Shown: in pieces, positions 1-9,527 of the stretch | Numbering within the stretch: position 1 is the first letter of the stretch | Layout of the letters: every line of letters starts with the position of its first letter | DNA from: XYD12-FULL-36-8 sp964613805 | Lineage (GTDB): Bacteria > Bacteroidota > Ignavibacteria > Ignavibacteriales > Ignavibacteriaceae | Assembly: GCA_964613805.1 (NCBI GenBank) | Contig: CAZTJF010000018.1 | Coordinates: 26,201 to 90,200, forward strand | Direction of reading: 5' to 3' | Length of the DNA: 64,000 nt | Notes under the pieces: generated by a model | The model's database searches: none | What the model saw: the letters and a program-made list of their open reading frames with translations, nothing else | Told to the model about the DNA's origin: nothing | Program-made: the position numbers and the translations under genes

Positions 1-214
1 CAAGTTCAGTAACTGCAAGAGGCGTATCTGCGGCAAAGGTTGTTGCGACCATTGAGAGTCCCGCTAAATACCATGGAAGGTTTCTGCCGGAGAGAAAAAA
101 TTCATCTGTGTTTTTACCTGCTCGCCGAGAATAAAAAAGGGCTATTCCTATCGAGAAGATAAAGTAGGCGACAATTATGAGATAATCTAAAAAGTACAAG
201 TTAATCCCAAACAA
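1..214 (-). CDS. Sodium:solute symporter, N-terminal part (cut by window edge)
   Basis: Reading the minus strand from a TTG at 214 gives about 71 residues with a hydrophobic first helix (LDYLIIVAYFIFSIGIALF), then the SSS-family signature around DEFFLSGRNLPWYLAGLSM and a second helix beginning VATTFAADTPLAV. SSS (SLC5) proteins import solutes with Na+, and this TM1-loop-TM2 pattern is diagnostic. The rest lies outside the window. The start is uncertain: TTG at 214 or TTG at 199, with no clear ribosome binding site. A second, complete SSS gene lies at 1003-2448. The substrate cannot be told. Confidence 0.8.
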   Translation of the reverse strand, partial: MFGINLYFLDYLIIVAYFIFSIGIALFYSRRAGKNTDEFFLSGRNLPWYLAGLSMVATTFAADTPLAVTEL

Positions 215-280
215 ATAAAATTATGATTGTTAACTTACTGAAGGGGAAAGGGCAAATCAAGAATGGCAGAGTGCTATTAC

Positions 281-622
281 TTATTCTTGAATAAGTGGAA
301 CTATCTCTTTGAGGCGATTTCTCAGGCGAGATATATCGTTGTTTGCAGTATCCCAAACAATTTCAAGCTCTAATTCATCATACATGTGAATCATAATATT
401 TCGCATAGCTTTCATTTTCTTCCATGGTAAATCAGTAAAGCGGTTTTTCAATTCTTCAGAAATGCGATTTGATGCTTCACCAATAATTTCAATTTTTCTG
501 ATTACAGCTTCCTGCATCATTTCATCATCGTAAAAATCACTTTTGGTTTTATTTCTAATAAAGCGCTCGATGCTCTCACAAGAATTAATAATATCAATTA
601 AAGACGATTTGTCACGAAACAT
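281..622 (-). CDS. hepT: HepT-like ribonuclease toxin (DUF86)
   Basis: This 113-residue, mostly helical protein carries the HEPN-family RX4HXY motif as RNIMIHMY (about residues 74-81). In studied HepT toxins this motif is the RNase active site. The gene overlaps the upstream nucleotidyltransferase gene by 11 bases, the usual arrangement of a MntA-HepT module. Established knowledge: MntA neutralises HepT by adding AMP to a tyrosine near the motif; the Tyr in HMY is the candidate here. Length is normal for the family. Toxicity in this organism is inferred. Confidence 0.87.
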   Translation of the reverse strand: MFRDKSSLIDIINSCESIERFIRNKTKSDFYDDEMMQEAVIRKIEIIGEASNRISEELKNRFTDLPWKKMKAMRNIMIHMYDELELEIVWDTANNDISRLRNRLKEIVPLIQE

Positions 623-926
623 AAATAACCCTATAATTATCCAAAATCGCCTTCTTTTTTAAATAATTGCGGCTTCTCTGAATTGCTTTCTTCGAAACAA
701 TATCCACTTCTCTTCCCAAAAAACTTTCGAATGCTTCTTTCAAATCAACTATATCAAATAAACTAATGCCGGAGTTGGGATTGAATTCAACTAGAAGATC
801 AACGTCACTTTTCTCGTTAAAATCTTCTCTAAGTGCCGAGCCAAATATTGCAAGCTCGCGGATTTTAAACTTTTTACAAATTTCTGCTAATTGCTCTTCT
901 TGTATATTTATGTTTCTGATTGTCAT
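612..926 (-). CDS. mntA: MntA-like minimal nucleotidyltransferase antitoxin
   Basis: This 104-residue protein has the nucleotidyltransferase pattern GS-x10-DxD, read as GSALREDFNEKSDVDL at about residues 30-45. The two Asp residues would bind Mg-ATP, and a third acidic position is likely in the following strand around VDIVSK. Small MNT proteins paired with HepT act as antitoxins that AMPylate the toxin. It is the first gene of the pair and overlaps hepT by 11 bases, so the two are probably translationally coupled. Confidence 0.87.
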   Translation of the reverse strand: MTIRNINIQEEQLAEICKKFKIRELAIFGSALREDFNEKSDVDLLVEFNPNSGISLFDIVDLKEAFESFLGREVDIVSKKAIQRSRNYLKKKAILDNYRVIYVS

Positions 927-1002
927 AATTAGCTCTTTCTGTTTTTCAAGATTTAATCAAAATGTAGAATAGTTGTAACATAAAGTTGCATCAATCTTTC
1001 AT

Positions 1003-2448
1003 TTATGTATAGTTTCTATCAGTCAATTTATTCAGCAAACTCCCAATTAACAGTGTGGCTATCACCCCAATTATTGTGTACCACGTCCATGCAACAAGCT
1101 TTAGAGAGATAACGCTTATCATAATAAATATTCCTGCAACAAAGCCAGCCAGGGCATCTTCCTGCTTTGCTTTTTTATTCAGAATGCCAAGCAAAAACGT
1201 TCCAAGCAATCCGCCGTAAGTAAATGATGCAATGCTCAAAGCAATTTCAACAACTGCGCGGGAAGATTCCATAAACAGAATTGCAGAAATAACCAGCATG
1301 CCTGCCCAAAAAATTGTGAACATCCGCGAAATTTTTAATTGCTTATGATCATCCAAATTTTTTCCGAAGAATGGAATATACAAATCATTCATTGTTGATG
1401 ATGCAAGAGAAGTCATTGAACCAGCTAATGTTGACATTGCCGCAGCGAATAATCCGGCGACAATTATTCCTGATACTCCAGCCGGAAGAACATTGATTAT
1501 AAACATTGGGAAAATTTCATCCGACTTGACATCAAGTTTACCATAAAAAGCATAGAGCATCACACCAACTAAAAGAAATATTGCAAACTGAACGATGACA
1601 ATTATTCCGCTTCCGATAATTGCTTTTTGTCCATCTCTTAAACTTTTAGTTGATAATAAACGTTGAACTATTAGCTGGTCAGTTCCATGCGAAGCCATTG
1701 AAAGAAAAGCTCCGCCAATCAATCCACCCAACAAAGTATACGGCTGACTGAAGAAACCCGAAATTCCATTTTCAAATCCTAAATCAAAAACTGAAAATTT
1801 ATTTCCGGTTACCGCAGCATCAGTGACAGCGCTCCATCCACCAGGGACTAAATTCAGCAAATAAATTACTGATAGTATTGCTCCTCCGAGATAGATAAAC
1901 ATCAACATCACATCAACCCAAATTACGCCTTTCATCCCGCCGGTGTAAGTATAAACCAAAGTTATTAAGGCAATAATGGCAACCGCCAAAGGATAATCAA
2001 TATTTAACATAAGCTTCAGCGGGATTGCTGTTGCAAAAAGCCGCACACCATCAGCAGCAGTTCGAGTAAATAAAAAAATTATTGACGCAAATGATCTTGT
2101 CTTACCGCCAAATCTGTTTTCAAGAAAGGTGTAGGCAGTTTTTAGTTCGCCTTTGCTGTATGCCGGCAATAATATGGAAGCGACGATGATCCGTCCAATG
2201 AGATATCCAAAAGTAACTTGAAGAAAATTAAGATTGGTTAGATATGCTAACCCTGGAATTGAAATAAATGTAAGTGTGCTTGTTTCAGCGGCAACTATTG
2301 AAAAACAAACTGCCCACCATGGAATTGCTTTTGACCCGAGGAAATAATCTTTAACTGTTTTTTGCTTACCGCCTGAAATAACCCCAAATGCAGCGGCACC
2401 AATAAGAAAGACAACAATAATTACATGGTCAAGCGTCTTTCCTTCCAA
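1003..2448 (-). CDS. Sodium:solute symporter (SSS/SLC5 family)
   Basis: This 481-residue polytopic membrane protein has about 13 hydrophobic segments. The N-terminal DYFLGSKAIPWWAV region and the following ETSTLTFISIPGLAY segment are typical of SSS transporters, which drive solute uptake with the Na+ gradient. The closest general types are the sugar, sialic-acid or amino-acid SSS proteins, but the substrate is unknown. The gene lies 8 bases downstream of the STAS gene, so co-transcription is likely. Length is normal and no frameshift is visible. A related gene is cut off at 1-214. Confidence 0.9.
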   Translation of the reverse strand: MEGKTLDHVIIVVFLIGAAAFGVISGGKQKTVKDYFLGSKAIPWWAVCFSIVAAETSTLTFISIPGLAYLTNLNFLQVTFGYLIGRIIVASILLPAYSKGELKTAYTFLENRFGGKTRSFASIIFLFTRTAADGVRLFATAIPLKLMLNIDYPLAVAIIALITLVYTYTGGMKGVIWVDVMLMFIYLGGAILSVIYLLNLVPGGWSAVTDAAVTGNKFSVFDLGFENGISGFFSQPYTLLGGLIGGAFLSMASHGTDQLIVQRLLSTKSLRDGQKAIIGSGIIVIVQFAIFLLVGVMLYAFYGKLDVKSDEIFPMFIINVLPAGVSGIIVAGLFAAAMSTLAGSMTSLASSTMNDLYIPFFGKNLDDHKQLKISRMFTIFWAGMLVISAILFMESSRAVVEIALSIASFTYGGLLGTFLLGILNKKAKQEDALAGFVAGIFIMISVISLKLVAWTWYTIIGVIATLLIGSLLNKLTDRNYT

Positions 2449-2456
2449 TTTTCTTC

Positions 2457-2804
2457 CTAACTGTTTTTCAGTTCTTCTATTGCATCTTCAACTGTATCGC
2501 ATACATTAAGTACTCGATCAAGCTGGGTAATTTTTATAAGTGTGAGAACTTTTTCAGAAGGTGCAACTAAACGAATAGTGCCATTTGTAGAGTTTAATGT
2601 TCTGTTTGCCACAAGAAGCGCGCTTAGCCCGGAACTGTCACAAGTTTCAACTTCGCTTAAATCAATAATCAATTTGTTAATGCCCTCAACTTTAAGCAGT
2701 AGGGTGAACTCGCCTTTTAATAAGCCCGATATGTTGGTGTCAAGTCGTTTTTCGTTCAGTTTAAAAACGGTTATATCGCCTATGCGTTTGGTTTCGAAGT
2801 TCAT
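2457..2804 (-). CDS. STAS-domain anti-sigma-factor antagonist
   Basis: This 115-residue protein is a single STAS domain. The core reads LIIDLSEVETCDSSGLSAL (about residues 44-62), with the serine pair that SpoIIAA/RsbV proteins use as a phosphorylation site. Such proteins bind anti-sigma kinases in partner-switching pathways. No RsbW-like kinase or partner sigma factor is adjacent, so the pathway is unknown. It lies between a protein of unknown function (46 bases upstream) and the SSS symporter (8 bases downstream), on the same strand. Confidence 0.88.
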   Translation of the reverse strand: MNFETKRIGDITVFKLNEKRLDTNISGLLKGEFTLLLKVEGINKLIIDLSEVETCDSSGLSALLVANRTLNSTNGTIRLVAPSEKVLTLIKITQLDRVLNVCDTVEDAIEELKNS

Positions 2805-2850
2805 ATTAATTCCTGTGGTTTATTTTCAAATGATAAAAAAAGTTCTGGGG

Positions 2851-3381
2851 TTAGAACATCTCTAAACAACTTAAATAATTTTTATAGGATGCTTCCGGGC
2901 TCTCTTCCTTGTTTATAATCTGCAAGTTGTAATATTTATCTGCATTACTTTTTTGAAATCCCATTTTGATTGGTGCATTAACCATCCCTGCAACAATGCT
3001 GCAAAAAATATTTTCTTTTCTATTAAGATCAAGAATCGCATTGAACCGCATCGAGGTTAGCTTTTCCATTAATTTTTTGCTTGGAATATACAGTCTGCCC
3101 ACGTCTTTCTCGGTATATTCAACCACTTGTGGTCTATATTTCACAGGCACGAGGTTCGCTCTAAACTCCTGAGTAAATACGGTTGCATGTTTCCTATTAG
3201 CGCTAAGCCCTTTTAAGACTTCTATTGCATAGTGAAAGTCGGTATCGTTATCCGGCATAAGAACAAGGAAAGTAAATGATTTTTTGAAAAAGTCTCGGAA
3301 AGATCTAGTTGTATAATGATCTGATTTAATTCTTTTCCCGATCAATAAACCGGCTAATTTTTCTTTCACAAAACCCATCAT
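2851..3381 (-). CDS. Hypothetical protein, resembling part of a GT9-type glycosyltransferase fold
   Basis: This 176-residue protein has no firm family assignment. It starts with a short basic helix, followed by alternating strands and helices. The stretch ILDLNRKENIFCSIVAGMVN then APIKMGFQKSNADKYYNLQI recalls the middle of heptosyltransferase (GT9) proteins, where a strand-turn-helix leads into the nucleotide-sugar domain. The protein is too short to be a complete GT-B enzyme. It overlaps the end of ligA by four bases (ATGA), so the two are translationally coupled. Bacteroidota genomes often hold such short unknown proteins near ligA, but that is from memory. Confidence 0.55.
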   Translation of the reverse strand: MMGFVKEKLAGLLIGKRIKSDHYTTRSFRDFFKKSFTFLVLMPDNDTDFHYAIEVLKGLSANRKHATVFTQEFRANLVPVKYRPQVVEYTEKDVGRLYIPSKKLMEKLTSMRFNAILDLNRKENIFCSIVAGMVNAPIKMGFQKSNADKYYNLQIINKEESPEASYKNYLSCLEMF

Positions 3382-5408
3382 TTTTGTTCGGCTTCCTTTA
3401 ACAATTTTTCAAACTCATTCTCGGTAATAATTTTTACGCCAAGGGACTGCGCCTTTGTAAGTTTTGATCCCGGATTTTCACCCACTAAAACAAAATCCGT
3501 TTTTTTGCTCACACTTGAAGTTGGCTTACCTCCAAAATTACTAATTTTTTCCTCAGCTTCTTCACGAGAAAGTTTGGACAGCGTCCCTGTCAAGACAAAC
3601 GTTTTTCCTAAAAAAGGTGACTCGCGGACTATCTTCTTTTCCGATTTGAAATTAAGATTATGAGCTTTGAGCCGCTGGACTACTTTAATATTATGCTTAT
3701 CTGAAAAGAAATTCTTAACGCTTCTGCTTATGCTTGGACCAATTTCATGAATCGAGGTTATTTCTTCTTCTGATGCATTTATCATTTCGTCAATTGATAA
3801 AAAATGATCGGTTAATTTTTTGGCAGCACCCGATCCGACATATCTTATTCCTAAAGCGAAAAGCACTTTAGCAAAGGGTTGTTTCTTGCTTTCTTCAATC
3901 GCAGTCAGAAGGTTATCAATGCTTTTTTCACCAAGCCGCTCAATTTGAACCAGTTCGTGTCGTTTTTCTTTTAAATCATAAATTTGATCATACGTTTTAA
4001 GATAACCCAGATCAACAAAAAGATTTATCAATGCTTCTCCGAGTCCCTCAATATCCATTGCGCCTCTTGAGGCAAAATGTTCGATCCTGCCTTTTATCTG
4101 TGCCGGGCATTCGCTGTTCTCACAGTAATATGCAACTTCACCTTCCGGTTTAAATATTTTTGATCCGCAAACAGGACATTTCGCCGGCGGTTTTGTTTCT
4201 TTGCTATTCGATGGTCGTTCATTTAAAACCACAGAAACGATTTTAGGAATTACATCGCCGCCTTTTTCAATAACAACTTTGTCTCCCTCTCTAATATCTT
4301 TTCTTTTAATTTCATCAAAGTTGTGAAGAGTTGCTCTGCTTATGGTTGAACCAGCAAGCAAAACGGGTTCAAGTTCTGCAACAGGAGTGATAGTTCCAGT
4401 TCTTCCAACCTGCCATGTTATTTTATTTAATCTCGTGAATGCTTGCTTAGCTTTGAACTTAAACGCAACAGCCCATCTTGGTGCTTTTGCAATGCTTCCT
4501 AAAATATTTTGCTGCTTAATTGAATTAACTTTTATTACAGCACCATCTACTTCATATTCAAGTGTATCACGTATTTTTTCGAACTCGCGGCATACTGCAA
4601 TCACCTCATCAATATTTTTACAAAACCTCGCTTCCGGATTTACTCGAAATCCCAGCCTTCTTAACAATTCTAAATTTTTAATTTGAGATTCAAACTCTTC
4701 TTCTGTACTTATTAATGAATATAAAAAAATGTTTAATGGTCTTTGTGCAACAATTTTGGGATCCTGCAGCTTTAGAGTTCCAGCTGAGGAATTGCGTGGA
4801 TTTGCAAAAAGTTTGTCTCCTCTTTTTTCTCTTTCTTTATTAAGATCTTGGAAGTCAGCAATGTTCATATAAATTTCGCCCCGGATTTCTATATTCGGCA
4901 ATTTATATGGAATTGATTTTGGTTTTTTCAATTTTAATGGAACCGATTTGATCGTCTTTACGTTTGCAGTGATTTCCTCACCCACAAATCCATCGCCGCG
5001 AGTTGCGGCTGTTTTAAGATAGCCGTCCACGTAATTTAAGCTGACCGATGCGCCATCAATTTTCAGCTCAACCACATATTCGATTTTTTGATTTTGGGGC
5101 AATGCTTCCAGTATTCTTCTGTCGAAATCATAAAGTTCTTCCTCGCTGTAGGTGTTTGCAAGACTAAGCATCGGGATTTTGTGAGTAATAGGTTTAAAAT
5201 CTTTTGTAAGATCTTTTCCAACTCGCTGTGTTGGAGAATCGGAAGTAATTAAATGCGGATTTTCTTGTTCGCGCTTCTCGAGTTTTTTTACAAGTTTATC
5301 ATACTCTTCGTCGCTTACTGAGGGTTCGGCAAGAACATAATATTTATAATCATGTTCTCTTATAAGTTCGCGAAGCTCTTCAATTTCTTTTTCTATTCTG
5401 TAGGACAT
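3378..5408 (-). CDS. ligA: NAD-dependent DNA ligase LigA
   Basis: This 676-residue protein has all LigA domains in order: Ia domain (about 1-65), adenylation domain with the KxDG lysine motif in ELKIDGASVSL (near residue 117), OB fold, four-Cys zinc finger (CPVCGSK ... YYCENSECPAQ, about 408-431), helix-hairpin-helix repeats, and a C-terminal BRCT domain (about 592-670). It seals nicks during replication and repair, using NAD+ to adenylate itself. Length is normal. The gene lies 11 bases after the RodZ-like gene and overlaps the next gene by four bases. Confidence 0.98.
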   Translation of the reverse strand: MSYRIEKEIEELRELIREHDYKYYVLAEPSVSDEEYDKLVKKLEKREQENPHLITSDSPTQRVGKDLTKDFKPITHKIPMLSLANTYSEEELYDFDRRILEALPQNQKIEYVVELKIDGASVSLNYVDGYLKTAATRGDGFVGEEITANVKTIKSVPLKLKKPKSIPYKLPNIEIRGEIYMNIADFQDLNKEREKRGDKLFANPRNSSAGTLKLQDPKIVAQRPLNIFLYSLISTEEEFESQIKNLELLRRLGFRVNPEARFCKNIDEVIAVCREFEKIRDTLEYEVDGAVIKVNSIKQQNILGSIAKAPRWAVAFKFKAKQAFTRLNKITWQVGRTGTITPVAELEPVLLAGSTISRATLHNFDEIKRKDIREGDKVVIEKGGDVIPKIVSVVLNERPSNSKETKPPAKCPVCGSKIFKPEGEVAYYCENSECPAQIKGRIEHFASRGAMDIEGLGEALINLFVDLGYLKTYDQIYDLKEKRHELVQIERLGEKSIDNLLTAIEESKKQPFAKVLFALGIRYVGSGAAKKLTDHFLSIDEMINASEEEITSIHEIGPSISRSVKNFFSDKHNIKVVQRLKAHNLNFKSEKKIVRESPFLGKTFVLTGTLSKLSREEAEEKISNFGGKPTSSVSKKTDFVLVGENPGSKLTKAQSLGVKIITENEFEKLLKEAEQK

Positions 5409-5419
5409 TATGCAATCCT

Positions 5420-6325
5420 TTAAGGGGAAGTCTTATTTTGAAGTTTTAACCCCTCTCTGTCAATCACCACATTCAATGCCGTTTTGTTTTTGCCGGGGAA
5501 CGAAAGCGGTTTGCTATTTAGCTGCATCTTTATCGCCCCGGAATTTCCCAGCGTAATTTTATAATTGGTTTTTGCTTTTAATAATTTTTGAGAGTTTGGC
5601 AGAAGTATAAATTCTTCAGTTGACTGTTCATCAACAGAAACTTTTATCCACGATGTATCGTTTGCGTTTATTATTAAAATCAGGCTGTCAGAAATTCCTA
5701 TACCAAGATTTCCGTTTGGTACTGCTTGTTCATTTTCAACATATCTTTGGTTTTGCTGAATCACTTCTTCTATCGGTTTTTCAACAACAATTATTTGTTT
5801 GCTTTTATCCATAAAGATGAAATAAATCAATGCGAACAATAATATTGCTCCGAAAAGACTCGCACCGATAATTATATTTCTTTTACTTATGGCTGCAGCA
5901 GAATCTTGAGCGGTGTTTCCGCTGCCAACTGCATCAAAGGTGAATAACAATTCTTTCTTTTTTATTTCGGGTTTTGTTTTTTGAGCAGCCGGTTTTTCAC
6001 CGTTAAGATTTTGTGGAATGTCCTTCGGGGTAGTTTCCTGAACCTTACTCTTTATTTCCTTAGAAACCGTTTCCTCTTCCACATAAGGTATTCCTTGTCT
6101 GGCAGCATCGAATTTTTTATTAATTTTATTTTCGTTAAGTCCGACAACTCTTGCATAACTTTTTATAAAAGCTCGGACATATAATTCCGGGAGAAAAGAA
6201 AAATCTCCATGCTCAATTGCTTCGAGAAATTTAATGTCTATTTTGGATTTGTTAGCTAATTGCGCAAGAGTCATTAAATTTTTTTCTCTTGCAGTTTTCA
6301 GTTCATTGGCGAGTTCGTCAAACAT
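5420..6325 (-). CDS. RodZ-like protein: HTH domain, one membrane helix, DUF4115
   Basis: This 301-residue protein begins with a helix-turn-helix of the HTH_25 type (residues about 1-70, with LAQLANKSKIDIKFLEAIEHG), followed by a polar linker. A single membrane helix follows at about 149-171 (IIIGASLFGAILLFALIYFI), then a periplasmic beta-rich domain of the DUF4115 type ending at about 297. This is the architecture of RodZ, which links MreB to the cell-wall elongation machinery. In many bacteria the same family is only loosely characterised, so the cell-shape role is inferred. It lies between rsmB and ligA on the same strand. Confidence 0.82.
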   Translation of the reverse strand: MFDELANELKTAREKNLMTLAQLANKSKIDIKFLEAIEHGDFSFLPELYVRAFIKSYARVVGLNENKINKKFDAARQGIPYVEEETVSKEIKSKVQETTPKDIPQNLNGEKPAAQKTKPEIKKKELLFTFDAVGSGNTAQDSAAAISKRNIIIGASLFGAILLFALIYFIFMDKSKQIIVVEKPIEEVIQQNQRYVENEQAVPNGNLGIGISDSLILIINANDTSWIKVSVDEQSTEEFILLPNSQKLLKAKTNYKITLGNSGAIKMQLNSKPLSFPGKNKTALNVVIDREGLKLQNKTSP

Positions 6326-6351
6326 ATTTATGAATAAATTGAAAAATTGTT

Positions 6352-7728
6352 TTAATTTAATCGAATTAACTTGGCTGCAAAAGCTCCGTCCAGTTGATGA
6401 ATATGCGGAAATGTAGATACGCTTCCATTCGCATCAACAAGGTCTGTGGGAAGATTATCCAGCGCGCTCAACAGCTTAAAGCTTGAATTATTTTCTAAAA
6501 ACCTTTTCACAACCTCAAAATTTTCTTCCGGTTCGATTGAACATGTGCTGTAAACCAGTATTCCGTCCTTCTTAATTAAGGTTGAAGCTTTCGTCAACAA
6601 TGTAAATTGCAGTTCGGATAATTTTTTTATATCCAGCAAATTAACTTTCCATTTTATATCAGGTTTTTTTGAAAACGTTCCGGTACCTGAACAAGGGGCA
6701 TCAAGCAAAATTCTATCAAAATCTTTTCTGTTATATTCCATTGCATTCATCACCAGAGGTCTAATACTTTTAAATCCAAGCCGTTTGATGTTTTTACTAA
6801 GAACATGAAGCCGACTTTCGTACCGATCCAGAGCAACAATTTCACCATTATCCTGCATTAAACTTGCGATGTATGATGTTTTTCCGCCTGGAGCAGCACA
6901 CATATCTAACACTCTCAATCCTGGTTTCAAGTCCAAAAGCTTACAGGCAAGCCCTGCGCTCTCATCCTGCACATCAAAATAGCCGTTGTTATAATATTCC
7001 CAAGCAGTAATGTTTGTAAGATTTTGGAGTTTGAAAAAATCGGGCAGATATTTCCCCTGTATGAATTTCAAATTAACCGAGTTAAGCAGCGATTTAAATT
7101 CCTCATGCTGAACTTTAAGCGAATTCATTTTTAATGTTAAGAACGGTTTTTCATTATTCGCGGCGAAAAGTTTTTCTGTTGCTTCGCGTCCAAAACGATT
7201 AAGATATCTTTTTGCCAGCCATGAGGGATGTGAATGATATGCACTGATAAACCCAATTAAATCTTCTTCGGGATCTGGATAACGGATTCCATTTTTACTT
7301 CGTATAATATTTCTGAGAATTGCATTTGTTAGATCAGCCGGTTTTTGTCCCTGCAATTTCTTTATAAATTCAACCGCTTCATTTACTGCCGCATAATCAG
7401 GAACTCTATCAAGAAATAAAATTTGGTAAAGTGCAACACGCAAACAGTTTTTTAAGTTTGGAATAGCTTTTGAAAATTGCCCTTTGTAAAAACCATTAAG
7501 CACCCAATCGAGACGCCCCATCCATCTTACAACTCCATGCACAATCTCGTACAGCAAAGCTTTATCGGGGCTGCTTAGTTCTGCATTTTTCATTTCATTA
7601 TCAAGCAGCTTCTCAAGATATGCGTCGGTTCTTTCGACTCGATTAAGAATTTTAACAGCAAGCCCTCTTACACCGGAGTATAAATCTCTAACTTTGTGTT
7701 CTTCAAGCTGAGTTGTTACATCGTCCAT
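6352..7728 (-). CDS. rsmB: 16S rRNA (cytosine-967-C5)-methyltransferase RsmB
   Basis: This 458-residue protein has a NusB-like N-terminal domain (about 20-160) and a Rossmann methyltransferase domain. The SAM-binding loop is VLDMCAAPGGKTSYIASLM, and the two family cysteines appear in LLDAPCSGTG and VYSTCSIEPEE; the second is the catalytic nucleophile. RsmB methylates C967 of 16S rRNA. Length is slightly above the usual 430 because of a short N-terminal extension. The gene begins the minus-strand group that runs through the RodZ-like gene and ligA. Confidence 0.94.
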   Translation of the reverse strand: MDDVTTQLEEHKVRDLYSGVRGLAVKILNRVERTDAYLEKLLDNEMKNAELSSPDKALLYEIVHGVVRWMGRLDWVLNGFYKGQFSKAIPNLKNCLRVALYQILFLDRVPDYAAVNEAVEFIKKLQGQKPADLTNAILRNIIRSKNGIRYPDPEEDLIGFISAYHSHPSWLAKRYLNRFGREATEKLFAANNEKPFLTLKMNSLKVQHEEFKSLLNSVNLKFIQGKYLPDFFKLQNLTNITAWEYYNNGYFDVQDESAGLACKLLDLKPGLRVLDMCAAPGGKTSYIASLMQDNGEIVALDRYESRLHVLSKNIKRLGFKSIRPLVMNAMEYNRKDFDRILLDAPCSGTGTFSKKPDIKWKVNLLDIKKLSELQFTLLTKASTLIKKDGILVYSTCSIEPEENFEVVKRFLENNSSFKLLSALDNLPTDLVDANGSVSTFPHIHQLDGAFAAKLIRLN

Positions 7729-7926
7729 GTTTGTAAACAGTTAAACTTTGGGGAAAATTATCTTATGATTGTATTTAAGCAATAGAGTTCACAAAAATCT
7801 AAATTCTTTTTTCAATTTAACATTTTTTAGAGTAATAATCTTGGACATTTTGTGAAACTCCACCTTTATAATTTGTTTCCATTGCTCTTAGCACGGTAGA
7901 GGATAATCTGAGGGTGGTTAATATGA

Positions 7927-7953
7927 GGTGGGGCAAGATACTCTCGCCCCGCC
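7927..7953 (-). terminator. GC-rich stem-loop downstream of the arylsulfotransferase-like gene
   Basis: Arms 7927-7934 (GGTGGGGC) and 7946-7953 (GCCCCGCC) pair over 8 bp with one wobble and an 11-base loop. It stands in an AT-rich gap, 27 bases past the stop of the gene ending at 7980 on the minus strand. No clear U-tract follows, so the terminator role is inferred from position and GC contrast. Confidence 0.45.
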
Positions 7954-7979
7954 TATTCTGAGAGAATTATGAATAGAAC

Positions 7980-9518
7980 TTATCTAACCAAAATCATTTT
8001 TTTTGTTTCAATAAAATTCCCGGCTTTTAATTGATAGTAGTAAACTCCACTGGCTAACTGATAGTTGCCGACTGCGGTTTGAAATTCAACCTCGTACCTT
8101 CCAGCTGGTTTAAATTCATCAACAAGAGTGGCAAATTCATTTCCGAGAACATTAAAAATCTTCAGCGAAATTTGAGAAGGTTTGGATACTTGATACCGGA
8201 TTTTTGTTGACGGATTAAATGGGTTGGGATAATTTTGATAAAGTTTAAATTGATCTGGAACTTCTGAGTTTGTTTCATCAGCATCTAATATAACTAAGCC
8301 AGGATAATTCGGTGCGTATCTTAATGCTCTTACAATTTCGCCGCCCCTATTATAACTCCATACTACAGTCCCGCTTGAGTTCACCTCAAACATTTTTCCG
8401 CTTGTTGATTGTACAATCAATGTGTTTCCATTTGGTAGTCTCTGACATCCTCCTAAGTGATTTGAGTAAAATCCACTTGCACTATAACTCCACGTTGGGC
8501 TGCTCGGTCCATATGCCGTTCCCGCAGTGTAGATATAATTTCCATTTTCATCTCTCGGCGGTACTATCTCAACCACCATTGATGATCCAGTTCCTTCGCG
8601 ATTATTGAATGCCATTATATTGCCACCACCAGGTAAACTGTCCGGTATCCAAAATGCACAATGCACTACATTAAATACCTGATTGCCAGATGCACGATAA
8701 TTGGATGACCTGCCCCATCTGTACAATATATCTCCCCCTTTTCCACTATTTCCCCCCGTGTGACTTGCCGCTTGCTGCGTTGTTGTGCTGTGATCTATTA
8801 CATATATCTCATCTAATTCGTGTGAAGAAATAACTATTTGATCTAATGATGGGATATAGCTTATTCCATTGATATGAAGCCAATCTCCGCTTCCTGCACT
8901 TTCTACATTTACATCAAATAATTCGGGATGATTTGCTACAACCCCATAATTATCCTTAGATGCGTTATAATCTTGTATCAAGTGATCCCATGCATGCCAT
9001 TGCCAAACTATCACTCCACCATTTGTTCCCACCGGTTGTACTTCGATAATATGGTCTGGCCAGATTTCTGCGCTGTGATTAAGCCCAGCTTGTACAGCTT
9101 GGGCAGCAGTTTTTCTTTCCCAGGCAATTATCAAAATATTGCCATTTGGCATTGGTTCTATGTCGTGATGTGCTCTATATGATGACGTGTTGTAAGTATA
9201 TTCCCAGGTAAGCGATCCGCTCCATGAATATCTTTGCACAACTCCTTGAGCGCCGCCGCCATTTAACGAAGAACTGCCGGAAGTAGCGGTACGAAGCACG
9301 CTTCCATCTGGCAAAAGGTAGGCAGAGTAACCCCCGGCTCTTGAGTGAGTCCATGACTTGACAACAGAGTTATTCATATTTACTAAGTATGTGCTTGTTG
9401 AATTATGCGGACCGAATAACGTGTAGCCATTAAATGCTTGGGGGGCAATGCTGCTTTGAATTACAAGCGTAATACATACTAAAATTAAAATTCTCATCTT
9501 CAAGCGAATCGGATTCAA
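7980..9518 (-). CDS. Arylsulfotransferase-like (ASST) secreted protein with T9SS sorting domain
   Basis: This 512-residue protein has a signal peptide (MRILILVCITLVIQSSIA after a short lead), a six-bladed ASST-type propeller and a C-terminal sorting domain (about 425-512, core NYPNPFNPSTKI, ending KKMILVR). The propeller shows the expected histidines in RAHHDIEPMPNGN, WLHINGI and VVHCAFWIP. In ASST enzymes such residues carry the sulfate group between phenols. Whether it transfers sulfate or only uses the fold is unknown. The TTG start at 9518 is supported by GGGAGG four bases upstream. It lies 9 bases after the YCF48 gene. Confidence 0.8.
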   Translation of the reverse strand: MNPIRLKMRILILVCITLVIQSSIAPQAFNGYTLFGPHNSTSTYLVNMNNSVVKSWTHSRAGGYSAYLLPDGSVLRTATSGSSSLNGGGAQGVVQRYSWSGSLTWEYTYNTSSYRAHHDIEPMPNGNILIIAWERKTAAQAVQAGLNHSAEIWPDHIIEVQPVGTNGGVIVWQWHAWDHLIQDYNASKDNYGVVANHPELFDVNVESAGSGDWLHINGISYIPSLDQIVISSHELDEIYVIDHSTTTQQAASHTGGNSGKGGDILYRWGRSSNYRASGNQVFNVVHCAFWIPDSLPGGGNIMAFNNREGTGSSMVVEIVPPRDENGNYIYTAGTAYGPSSPTWSYSASGFYSNHLGGCQRLPNGNTLIVQSTSGKMFEVNSSGTVVWSYNRGGEIVRALRYAPNYPGLVILDADETNSEVPDQFKLYQNYPNPFNPSTKIRYQVSKPSQISLKIFNVLGNEFATLVDEFKPAGRYEVEFQTAVGNYQLASGVYYYQLKAGNFIETKKMILVR

Positions 9519-9527
9519 TTTTCCTCC

